Assembly: GCA_015680635.1 (NCBI GenBank)
Contig: JAABOA010000778.1
Coordinates: 1-11,614, forward strand
Length of the DNA stretch: 11,614 nt
Direction: 5' to 3'
From: Lunasporangiospora selenospora
Lineage: Eukaryota; Mortierellomycota; Mortierellomycetes; Mortierellales; Mortierellaceae
Shown here piece by piece: positions 1 through 8,892 of this stretch. Both the position numbers and the translations under genes were made by a program. The notes beneath the pieces were generated by a model, which made no database searches, was not told the origin of the DNA, and was given only the letters and a program-made list of their open reading frames with translations. How positions within the stretch are numbered: the first letter of the stretch is position 1; each line of letters starts with the position of its first letter.

Positions 1-332
1 TTGGTCTTGGTCACTCCAATATAGGCTCCTGGAAGAGCACCCGAGCGACCTTCCGAGAGGTAGTAACCCTTGTTGCCAATGCTCTCAAGAGTGATTCTGC
101 GATTGGACTTGTTACGAAGACGCCAGACCTGTTTGGTGCTGGTCGAGTTGGGCTGAAGAGTAACCGAGCCGGCACGAGCATCCTTCTTTCCTGTAAAGTA
201 GCGGTTCATGGAAGGAACGTGCTGGTTTCCGGCAAAGATGCGGTATTTTCCATCTTTGAACAGAGGGTCAGCGGCCATGACCGCGTTGAGGATCGCAAGG
301 ACTGCAATCAGAAAAATGATAGCTTGACGCAT
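1..332 (-). CDS. Small secreted protein with ricin-type QxW motif (5' part, runs off left edge)
   Basis: Reading from the ATG at 332, 110 codons are visible before the window edge; the stop lies outside. The first about 20 residues (MRQAIIFLIAVLAILNAVMA) form a classical signal peptide: short basic start, hydrophobic core, and an AMA|AD cleavage site. The mature part begins ADPLFKDGKYRIFAG and contains KQVWRL, a Q-x-W motif as in ricin-type beta-trefoil domains, followed by alternating hydrophobic and glycine-rich stretches (RITLESIGNKGYYLSEG) that fit short beta strands. Fungal beta-trefoil proteins include R-type lectins and cospin-like protease inhibitors; the visible part cannot separate these. 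The start is well supported: it is the first ATG of the leader, it follows a good intron acceptor, and it gives the signal peptide directly. Secretion is strongly supported. The fold assignment is an inference from one motif and the general pattern. Confidence 0.82.
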   Translation of the reverse strand, partial: MRQAIIFLIAVLAILNAVMAADPLFKDGKYRIFAGNQHVPSMNRYFTGKKDARAGSVTLQPNSTSTKQVWRLRNKSNRRITLESIGNKGYYLSEGRSGALPGAYIGVTKT

Positions 333-333
333 T

Positions 334-445
334 CTATTATTTAAAAAAGGGGGGAGGGAGAGGGAGGAGGAGAGAGTTAGTCGCCGGCTGACTTTAACTG
401 AGTAAAGGTTGAGACGCGAGGACGTGAGAATAGAGTTCCTCTCAC
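334..445 (-). other. 5'-UTR intron of the left-edge secreted protein gene
   Basis: On the minus strand the leader reads CCAAG|GTGAGA at 446/445 and ends at a TAG acceptor (336-334) followed by A and then ATG. A perfect CTAAC branch site lies at 380-376, about 43 nt before the acceptor, followed by an almost pure pyrimidine tract (TCTCTCCTCCTCC...CCCCTTTTTT). Length is 112 nt, in the range of the ARL2 introns here. No ATG precedes the start codon in the predicted spliced leader. The intron changes no coding sequence, so the support is splice signals only. Confidence 0.75.
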
Positions 446-530
446 CTTGGAATGAACAATTTGAGGGAACTGTGTTGTGGATCTGGAAACGGGGATGGGT
501 GACAAAGAGGTAAAGCCGGACAAGCTCAAC

Positions 531-540
531 CCTTTTTATA
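531..540 (-). promoter_or_regulatory. TATA box of the left-edge secreted protein gene
   Basis: TATAAAAAGG on the minus strand, about 200 bp upstream of the ATG. A start site about 30 nt downstream (near 505-510) would give a leader exon of roughly 60 nt before the 5'-UTR intron. The TATA match is strong; the start site is inferred. Confidence 0.65.
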
Positions 541-698
541 CCCTCGAAATTTTTTTTCTACCCTTCCTCTCTCCTGATTTGCGCTTGTGTGTAAGCACCT
601 TTGGCGCAGAGCCGGGTACGCGCTCAGAGAGAAGGAAAATAAAAGGTTCTGCAATAAACCAAAAGCACAAGCATGAATCAGTCTGAACAAGATCCCTG

Positions 699-716
699 TC
701 TCTCTCTCTCTCTCTC
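699..716. repeat. (TC)9 microsatellite
   Basis: Nine uninterrupted TC units. They begin a broadly pyrimidine-rich region (about 699-945) that also has several T8-T9 runs. It lies upstream of the left-edge gene's TATA box, and that gene would see it as a purine tract. Confidence 0.9.
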
Positions 717-3700
717 CCTTTTTTGTGTCTAAATTTAACGCGGCGCTTCTGCATCCCAAAAGCTCACTTTTTTTTTGCTCGGTAAAAAATACAAAAAGGC
801 CACGCGCGCTTGGTATGGCCAATTGGCATCGAAAGCTGGGACCTCACTCTTTTTTTTCCTTTCCAGTCGATTTTCTCCAGTTTCGGGTCTCTCCTTCACC
901 CTCTCACTCTCTTTATTTTTTTTTCTCTCTCACTCTCCTTTACTGCCTCCAACAGTCAAACAAACAATGGGTTTGCGCTTTTTGTTCGGTGCAACTGACC
1001 TGAACACAAGGTCGGGTATATATTTTTAGATTGCGCCCATTCTCCTCTTCCCCCTATCTACTGGATGGGGTGCGTGAAAAAGAATTTCTATTGTGCAGAT
1101 GGAGGGGTTCATTGAAATCAGCCAGCCAACCAAGAGGATTTCAAAACGTCGCGCAGTTGTTATTTGAAATTTTTCCTGCGTGCTCTCTGAATGGTTACTC
1201 AACAACTTGCTTGGCCACACACGCACACGTCCGGTACCTCTCCTCATCTCCCTCCTCTTCCATCTGTTTGGATACTTGGATGCGGTTCACCACATGACTG
1301 CTCTAATTGAAGTATCTGGGCGGAAATGGTTGTGGCTCTAGCAAAAGCCTACCATCTTTTTTTACTTGGGATGTGGTCTTGTTGATCCCGAACGGGCCTC
1401 TCTCACTCTCTTAGAATAGAGCGCGCGACGCGGCACGATCCCTATAAACGGAGGGCTGTGACCTTAAACTAGTGGAAACGGTGTCCACAAATGAAGAGAA
1501 AACAACAACAACAACATCAGGACCATTTTTTTTTTGTTTTTAGCACCCAGTTCAAAACAGTTACGCCTTCCTTCCTTTTGGATCAGTAATATGAATACAA
1601 GGCGTGATTATGCCCTTTCGACATTGGTCGACTCTGGACGTTGAGGCGCCAATGTTTACAGGATGGCATGCTTGCGGTGGAAACATCACGTAATCAACAC
1701 CGTAATGCGGATGGTAGACACTGGTATCGGGCCTATATATTTTTTTTATTTTGACGAATTTACTGTCTCTCGTTAGCTGGTACTACGTTGAATTGTGAAT
1801 CAGGGACAGGAGAGGGAGGGAGGGAGGTCTATGGATCAAAAGATGGCCATACAGGTCTAGGAAACTCCATCCCGGGAAAAGAAAAATAGAAAAACTCGGT
1901 TTAAGTGCTTTGGCTGTCGAAACAAAGCAAAAGAAAATCCCCTCCCTCCCGACCTACCTTTCTTAGGGCATGACTCCAATTTGAAGCAATAGCCCCTCTC
2001 CATTTCTTGGCTTGAGGCTGTGAAAAGTGAGGGGACCAGACCTATTTCCCCCTTCTTCCTTTCATCTCCTACCTCCTTTACATCATGGAGTACTATTTTC
2101 GAGAGCAAACGCACATACCCTTCTGTCACGGTGTGCTATCTCACTACATTTTTTTTTCAAGGGCTAAAGTATTGGATCTCGAATGACGCCTTTGACGAGA
2201 ATTTGACCCACTGAGAATGCTAGTCGGCTTGGGCTATATCCCCCTCTGCCTTGAAAACATGGCTCTAGAAAATGGGCGTTGCATGGGGGAAAATGATAAA
2301 TGTAGTGCCAAGGTTAAACTCATTAGGTTACATCCTGTTGCAAAGAAGATCCAGTCGTACCGATCCAGGAATGGTCCTCCGAAAAAATAAAATGTGAAAG
2401 GGCGAGAAAAACTTATTACTTGAGACTCATCGTTGTCATTAAAAGAACCTTTCTCTCTCAACCTCGTCACCTCGACCTCTACCTCATTTTGGAGGCGGTT
2501 GCACATCATTGACATTAAAAAAAAGCGACGCGGATAAAGGTAGATGCGAGTCGAGTTTGGGGGGAACAAGGATATCGCTGCGTCATTAGTCATCTTGGTA
2601 CACATCACAGTGCCTCGCATACAAGCGGGGTCTTCGGAGCTTGGATGAGCAGGGTAGGATCCATGGGCGCCAGAGTGGAGGGGGTTGATACATTCCTAGT
2701 TTGGAAGGCTACTGGGAAACAGAAAGTGTGCATTGGAGCACGCTCACCTTTCTGATATTCCAGCAGATCGATTAGAAAAAGTGGGCTCTGTTTTCTTTCT
2801 CCCACCTCCGGACAATATTTTTTTGCATACAAGAAAGAAGCGGTAGGCTGTTTTAGGAAGGAAACCATTGGTTGTTTGGGCAAGAAAAGGTTGGAAAGCA
2901 TGACACCAAGGTCTAATGTGTCTCTTCCAGTTCTAGGCTTGGTCAACCGAGCACATGAGGTCCCTGTGGCGGAGATTTCGGATAGGAGAGGATCGACCAA
3001 TTTAGTTTTGGTTGGAATATGTATTTTTACAAGGATTTGTTTGCTTGGCGCCAAGTTGTAGCACAAGTTGCTCACCTTTGTCATAACGAATTTCGACTTT
3101 GTTTGCTAGTTCCATCGCCTGTTCTCCTGTCACTAGTCACCTATGTCGATGAACTTGGCATGTCGAACTGGAAATATGTGTTAAAAGCTCTTGTCGTTAA
3201 TGTTGATAGAGGTGTGTTAAAGACCCTTCAGCTCTAGTTCTGGATCAGGTTGCAACCTGGAACTTGACAACTTTTGCAGGATATGTGAAAACCATTATAC
3301 CCTAAAATTCAGTAGGACATATCTTTGAAATGCTCTGGACGCTCCTCCATTTTGTGTTGCGGGGGTTAATGCTGTACGATTTGCACAACTATTAACTCGC
3401 AGGTCCTGAAGAATGGGAGGGGGGGGGATGAGGACGCAAGAGGAGAGAAAACACAATATGTCCCAAAAGAAATTGCAGAATACTCGGGCGGAGACAAGTT
3501 GGATAGTCAGAAACCAAAGTTTTGCAATCTTTGACCAAAAAAACTATTTTTCAACCTTATTTTAAATTCCAGCACTGAGAACTCTTGCGGTTTTAGACCA
3601 TGCTTCAAACCAGATATTGAAAATAAGGAAGTTAGAATTGTCGGACCGCCATACTTCAGCCACAAAAAGGCTTTTCAGTCTTCACAGAACGCTCCAATCA

Positions 3701-4423
3701 TGCATGATCAAGCTCGGTAAATCTCCTTGATATTCTTTTTTTTGGTACACCATTTGACAGTCATAGACTCCTCGATAGAAAAAGCCTCTCGGACTTTTTG
3801 TCGTAGGAGTAAATGAATCGAAAATTTCGGCGAGTTGTGAGAACTCCCATCCCCTCCACTTTTTGCAACTCTGGAAAGTGCATATTCCACTTTCTGTAAA
3901 CTTGAGAGTATCCCTTGTAATTTCGTTCTGCGTGACATTCATGCCTTGTTTTGGTATTAATCTCTTCTCTTTATGTAGCTCATGCTTTAGCCCAAACACA
4001 CGCTCGGAAGCATAGAAACGTTAAGACTTAAATCTGGACATGCCCGGACATTGTTGCCAAGGGCGCGACAGCGAGGTGTTGTATGGATAAGACACTGAGC
4101 TATCCCAAAGAAAAAATAAATGACACCTTGCAAAGCTCGGCAAGGCTTTCTCGAATGATGGGTATGAGATTGCTCCGCTTCCCCAGGGGGTGTATTACTA
4201 ATAGCATGTGAATGCGTCTTACTGTGAAAGCAAAAAGTGTATTTCCCTTTCATAAAGTTGGATCTTTGTAGCTCCCACCACCATCTCACCATTCCTCTCT
4301 GTCCTCATCACCCTCCCCACTCTTGCATGTCTAACTTCTCTTTGGATAAAATAAATGAATGTCGTGCCCATGGGGCTACAAAGATTTTGAGGGTATGAAA
4401 AAGGGCTGATCTAAACTGCAAAT

Positions 4424-4445
4424 TGATATCATCGTGATGATATCA
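4424..4445. repeat. 22-bp near-perfect palindrome
   Basis: The 10-nt arms TGATATCATC and GATGATATCA are exact reverse complements with GT between them. No gene adjoins it closely. It could be a protein-binding palindrome or chance in AT-rich sequence. Confidence 0.8.
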
Positions 4446-4492
4446 TCACAAAGTAGTGAGGCATTTCAAAATGGCACTGTGTACATACAGGG

Positions 4493-4520
4493 CATCAAAG
4501 TATCAAAGAATCAAAGGATC
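4493..4520. repeat. 8-bp tandem repeat (NATCAAAG), about 3.5 copies
   Basis: CATCAAAG, TATCAAAG, AATCAAAG and then GATCAA: three full units that differ only in the first base, plus a partial fourth. It lies between the 22-bp palindrome and the inverted-repeat span. Confidence 0.8.
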
Positions 4521-4614
4521 AATTGTGCACAATATTATTATCCAGAGAAGGAGCTACACCAATGGATCGAGGACCAAAAGGCAGTGTCGCTTCGAACTAT
4601 TGGTTGCCACAAAC

Positions 4615-4771
4615 TATTGTCAGTTTCACGGATTTTTACTGTTCGCAATCGCAATTCCAACAACAACTTTGGCTTAATAGCACTGTAACACATGGATGGA
4701 GGTGCTGATAAGAGGTCAGAGCGCGAATAGTGCAATCCAAATAGGAGTAAAAATCCGTGAAATGAACAATA
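4615..4771. repeat. 157-bp span bounded by 26-nt inverted repeats
   Basis: The left arm is 4615-4640 and the right arm 4746-4771. Their inner 17 nt (TTTCACGGATTTTTACT at 4624-4640) match exactly as reverse complement; over 26 nt I count 23 matches. Just inside the arms, ACTGTTCGC (left) and GCGAATAGT (right, reverse complement ACTATTCGC) are a further imperfect pair. No convincing target-site duplication flanks it and no open frame inside is protein-like. It could be a small non-autonomous (MITE-like) element, a remnant, or a hairpin in RNA. Confidence 0.7.
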
Positions 4772-5683
4772 CTATATTCAAAGGTAACCTTTGTCATAGG
4801 GTGACCCTGAAAGACCTGTCAAGGGAATGATCACTTTAAAGTGGGTACTTTTTATTTGACCACCTTTTCCCTAGAGCTTTCGAGCCGAGGCAGACTTTGT
4901 TCTTGGATTGTGATATTGTAGGAAGGTTATCGCGTAAAAAAAAAGATAGCATCAAAGGTGGAGTAGTTAAAGGTGAAGGAAGAAGTAGAGATTTGGAATT
5001 TCTGACTTTGGTTGGTTATACACCGCAGAACATGCAATTGGAATAGTCCCATCAGATTTAAAAAAAAATCAGCCCTGGTCGCTCTTCCATTCAGTTTGGG
5101 TGCTTTCTGCAACACTTGTCTGCAGCAAGTGCGCTGGCCCTGCAATGAATGGAGGATCCGCCAAATTTTTGTCATTCATAAAGTGAGATTGAGTTTACTA
5201 TTCCCGGCTCTTTGATTTGTTAATATCGTTCAAGCTTCCCCCCCCCCCCATTCGATACTCGAATGCACCAAGGAGCTTATGCTTTCATCTAGTAGTCATT
5301 CCTCCCCACCCGACTATTGACTCCTGGGACCAGCCTGTTTTTTAAAAAGAAAAAAGAAGTGATGACGCTCACTTTTTTGCGAATTTTATTTAGGATTGGA
5401 AGGGTGCCCTCTCTATTTTGTAGACGCTTTTTCGGGATTTGTGGAGGGCCAGTTTTTGTCTAGTTGTCATGATATTCACAATGTATATAAAAAAAGTAGG
5501 AGAAGGGAAGAGGTGTGGACCGTATGTCATTCTCAAGGAATGAGAAAGGGGGAGGGGGGAGTGTAAGGAGAGTGAGAAAAAATGGGTGAATCATAAAAGG
5601 ATCCGGGAGGAATTCGTCTCAATTAAAAGCGTCTTGATTGCTTGAGTCGAATAAAAAATGTCCCGGGGATTGACAAGAGTGAT

Positions 5684-6192
5684 TTAGTTCTTGGCGGACT
5701 CGTCATAGGGGTGCTTCTTGTTTCCGAGCAAGTCGAGGCGTCCAAAAGAGTGGTTCTTGCCATCCTTTCCAGGCAACACCGCAATCTGGTTCTGGAGATT
5801 TCCGAGCAACTGGAGTGGTCCGAGCTTGTTCTTGCAGCCAGCGTCGTCATAAGCCTTCTGCAACTCCGCGGTGGTGCGCGAGTCAAAGATACCAGCAATG
5901 CCGCAGTCAATCAGTCTGCCGTGAAGGGCGTGGTCGTGGTTGCCAGTGATGATGGCCTGGGGGCGAGTCACCAAGGTGGTGGTGTCATGAACCAAGTTGT
6001 CGAGGTCGTAGCGCTTCTCGGCAGCAATGGGGGCTCCCTGGACGTTGGAGGCGATAGCCAAAGCGGCAAGGATGACAATAGCGGTGAATGACTTGGCCCT
6101 ATTTGTAAATTCCAATGTAGTTGATCTGGGTTAGCTACTAGTTAGGTTCAATAATTTGTGGTCAAGTGTGTTGTTTGGTTGAGATCCTACAT
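5684..6192 (-). CDS. Small secreted protein (138 aa), start codon split by an intron
   Basis: CDS joins 6192..6191 (AT) to 6098..5684 (G plus 137 further codons and TAA). The protein starts MAKSFTAIVILAALAIASNVQG, a clear signal peptide with cleavage near VQG|A. AEKR|YDL follows about 10 residues later, a Kex2-type Lys-Arg site suggesting a short propeptide. The mature part is hydrophilic with only two cysteines (in LIDCGIAG and DDAGCKNKLG), which could form one disulfide. It also has an AELQKAYDDAGCKNKLGPLQ stretch and a basic/acidic tail (KKHPYDESAKN). I recognise no family or catalytic motif; a secreted or cell-wall-associated role is inference. In the genomic frame no ATG precedes the signal peptide before an in-frame TAA upstream, so an unspliced model has only a TTG to start from. 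Splicing at GTAGGA/AAATAG creates AAAAAATGGCC, a good fungal start context. The coding frame and signal peptide are strongly supported; the spliced start is well supported. Confidence 0.83.
6099..6190 (-). other. Intron splitting the ATG start codon (AT|G)
   Basis: The donor GTAGGA begins right after AT (6192-6191). The acceptor is AAATAG at 6099, and the next base is the G of the start codon. Length is 92 nt. Two branch-site candidates, CCTAAC and GCTAAC, lie about 32-50 nt before the acceptor. The unspliced transcript would read ATG TAG here, a start followed at once by a stop, and neither the leader nor the intron contains another ATG. Confidence 0.8.
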
Positions 6193-6359
6193 TTTTTCGA
6201 GTTTGAAGGTGAGAAGAGAAAGGTGTTGTTGGAAGGAGGTTGGTAGTTGTTCAAAAAGAAGTGTGCGTGGTTGAAGGTGTGTTGGGTTGAGTAGAGCTTG
6301 TTGTTTTTTGAGTGAGTGGATCGAGTGATGATGAGAAAAAAAATGACTTGACCTCAGCG

Positions 6360-6367
6360 TATTTATA
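6360..6367 (-). promoter_or_regulatory. TATA box of the split-start secreted protein gene
   Basis: TATAAATA on the minus strand, about 170 bp upstream of the first bases of the start codon. A start site about 30 nt downstream gives a leader of roughly 140 nt, rich in CA and CT, free of ATG, and ending in a run of six A. This is the usual look of a highly expressed fungal leader. Confidence 0.65.
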
Positions 6368-6439
6368 CAGTTTTTTTTGTCTCTTTGTTGCCTAGTCGCG
6401 ACTAAGAGCTTGGACACTAGTACTGGAATTAACATATAT

Positions 6440-8892
6440 ATTTTGAGCAGGTGTGCAAATATTTAAAATTTTCATGAGCTTAAACATGCCAGTACCTGAA
6501 TAGGATATATTGGTTACAGGACACGATGTACATCGCCAGGAAATGCATGGGCCTGGCACGAGCCAAAAAGAGCCTGAGACATGCCCCCCCCCCTCCTACT
6601 ATGAAATGACGACGATGGGTTGGCTAAAGTCGTTCCGCAAAGTCGCCTGAGAAAGAAGAAAAAATAATTCTTTTCAAGGGGGTGAACTCTGAAGATCAAG
6701 AGCTATGATGGCCAGTTACTCTCAGAGGTTTGTAGTACTTAAAATAAGTATCCCACTCCACCATGGCGCCAATATAACGGGGAAACTAAACACCGTTCAT
6801 AGTATCACCTTTCAGTGTTTTACCCCTTCTAGAGACTGGGACTTTGGAATGAATATGCTAGTCCTGAAGTATAACTGTAAATGTTAGGCATTGGTACGAC
6901 CGTATACCAAGTAGAGCTGAGGTCAAGGTCTCAATTCAGAGGCAATTGGGTGCACCTACAGTGCTCTTGTGATCTTGATCCGTTGAACTCTTGTGTATTT
7001 GGTGTTCTGAGAGGGAGCAAATACCTGTTTTCTTCTTTTCAAATATTACCCGATCTCGTAAAGGTCGCAATCCATGCCGCCATTGAGCATATGCGGTACT
7101 TCAGATTTGCATCGACATTTCCTTTATTTCTTTGCCTCATGACACAGTGAGGGGTGGACCAAGATTTTGGGTTTGTATTTTCGCTTTAACGGTCATTTGT
7201 ATCAGCCTGAAACCGAGCCTGAGAGCCATGTTGACAAATACTCACTTTTGATAGGGCCGATGCGCCTGCTCTTGGGATCTTGGATACCTCGTGGATCATC
7301 AACATGCCCTTCCTTGACCGTATTTTTTGTTGTCCAACGGTCGGCGCACCAGGATGTATGATACAGCCTGAAGTAAGGAAGTAGAAACGCTTGATCTACA
7401 GGAGCAAGAAAATAGGGAGAAATGCATCTTTAGGGAACCCCTACACAGGCACACCACGACTGCCCTATTTTCTTTTTTCATTTTTTCTGGAGTCAAGTGC
7501 CCAAAAGGGCACGCAGAGGCGGCCTCAGTGTCAAAGCATTTTCGATCCTCTCTGTGCCCAACTACTTTAGACACAAAATCTCCGGTCTAATGTGACAAAT
7601 GTAGGGAGAGTTATGTCCAACAGGTTACACAAGAGGATGGTTCGTGCCAAATATCTTGAAAGAGGATTCTATTAATAACAGCACAGTATTACCCGTGCGG
7701 TACCTGGAAACGGAGAGGAGGACCCAAGGGAATAGGGAGAGGGGAGAGGACCTACAAGTCCTTAGGTTGGCGCCCATGTACATTAACAAACATACTGCTC
7801 CCTCTCATTTTTTTGAGGTGTAAATCGTTTCGTAAAACCCCTAGAAATCCAATTTGCAGTTGAGCAGAAAGAGAACCCTCTGAGACAACGACAGGGCACA
7901 TGTTCTCTTTGTCCTTGACCAACACACGCGAAAGGAAACTGGGGATATTGCACTAGGGACTGGTAGTAAAAATAATAAAAAAATCATCAAACCCTATACA
8001 GACATATGGGTGAACGTTCACCCCAATGAATAATATCTACCAGACTACAAGGATCGCTGTTTAGTGGCTGCGTCCCTTCGTCCCAAATGAGCCTAGGATG
8101 ATGAAAAAGTGTGTGTACCGTCTTGGCACAGTGTATTGAAAGACTCTGGTCCAGCTCAAAAGTAATATGCATCAGTGGATCAGGGAAAAGGTGGTTTGTA
8201 CAGTAGAGTAGACAAGCGACTACTCTGTGTATCCTTGACGAGTCATGTATGGTTGCATCTTTCAATGACCTGCAAGTTTCTGTGGACCTTTGGACAGTAG
8301 AGAAAACATTCGGTCCACATGTTTCTATTCTGAGAATTGCCTAGTAATTTTAAAGGGGACCAAAGCCAAGCAGTAGTGTCGAAGCATGACTTGACCAAAA
8401 AGGATAGAGTCTTGCTACATTTTTTTTACCTTCACGGCCTTTGAACTCAGACATACATATACAAAACGTTGCTTAAGGTGAAATACAGGGCTAGGGTCGT
8501 AGAGTCCATTTAACGAATACCACAACTCTATGCAGAAACACATATCTGACCCGTTTCAAATGGATGCACCATACTCTCAGCAAAGTGAATGCAGCTGGCT
8601 CAAGACCCGTAGACGACGTGTTGGGATATCTAGTTTTGTCCATATCCCGCACAACAGCCAAAGCCAAGCTGTATTGGACCCTGATGTCGCCAGAGTCCGT
8701 ACACCCTTTATCTTTTCACCCAAACAGCAATGTCTTTCTGGCAGTCCCAAGTCAGAGTATGTTTAGATGAACCGAGCTGTCAATAACCGTGTCTCTAGTA
8801 TTCAGATTCAATAAAAACTCTATGAGAGTTCCAAAGAGAGATTTGGAGAGTATTGCTACTGCCATCATTATTAACTTTTTTTTGTTTGCTCT
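6440..8892. other. Gene-poor interval (about 2.4 kb) between the secreted gene and ARL2
   Basis: I see no convincing gene. A C10 run lies at about 6584-6593. Frames on both strands are under 95 codons, lack splice-linked partners and match nothing I recognise. The plus frame at 8564-8770 is the most protein-like and is followed by AATAAA at 8810-8815, but it has no recognisable upstream exons. A perfect 16-bp palindrome lies at 8008-8023. The end nearest 8892 should hold the ARL2 3' UTR. No tRNA was found. Confidence 0.5.
8008..8023. repeat. 16-bp perfect palindrome with heat-shock-element-like core
   Basis: GGGTGAACGTTCACCC is its own reverse complement. Its centre, GAACGTTC, has the nGAAnnTTCn form of a minimal heat-shock element. 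No gene start is close by on either strand, so a regulatory role is unsupported; this entry records the sequence only. Confidence 0.75.

Larger units (their letters stand above)
541..5683. other. Long gene-poor interval (about 5.1 kb)
   Basis: I find no convincing gene. Reading frames are at most 159 codons, are not protein-like overall, and have no coherent exon chain. The stretch 541-1480 is pyrimidine-rich on the plus strand, with T8-T9 runs and a TATA-like TATATATTTTT near 1017. (CAA)n lies near 1501-1515, a second TATATATTTTTTTT near 1734, and a GGGA repeat near 1811-1827. A G9 run lies at about 3419-3427 and a C12 run at 5238-5249. A cluster of palindromic and repeated sequence lies at 4424-4771 (separate entries). 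The longest frame (minus, 3084-2605) is unrecognised. No tRNA or rRNA was seen. The last 120 bp hold the likely 3' UTR of the gene ending at 5684, where I see no canonical AATAAA on the minus strand. Confidence 0.6.

Noticed and set aside
2234-2620. 128-codon minus-strand frame
   Set aside because: Rich in Phe/Ser/Arg from low-complexity sequence; no domain, no supported start context.
2605-3084. 159-codon minus-strand frame, the longest in the window
   Set aside because: Not recognised, amino-acid content not distinctive, no promoter, and splice-like sites inside do not build a coherent protein. Length alone is not enough in this sequence.
4570-4610. Possible tRNA B-box near CTTCGAACTATTGG
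   Set aside because: It does not match the GGTTCGANTCC core well, and no A-box or cloverleaf could be paired around it.
5642-6091. 149-codon plus-strand frame opposite the split-start gene
   Set aside because: Valine/serine-rich antisense shadow of a gene with a clear signal peptide on the minus strand.
5684-6115. TTG-initiated version of the secreted protein (extra N-terminal EFTNR)
   Set aside because: It reads through the intron acceptor, disturbs the signal peptide start, and TTG initiation is not expected for a fungal nuclear gene when splicing supplies an ATG.
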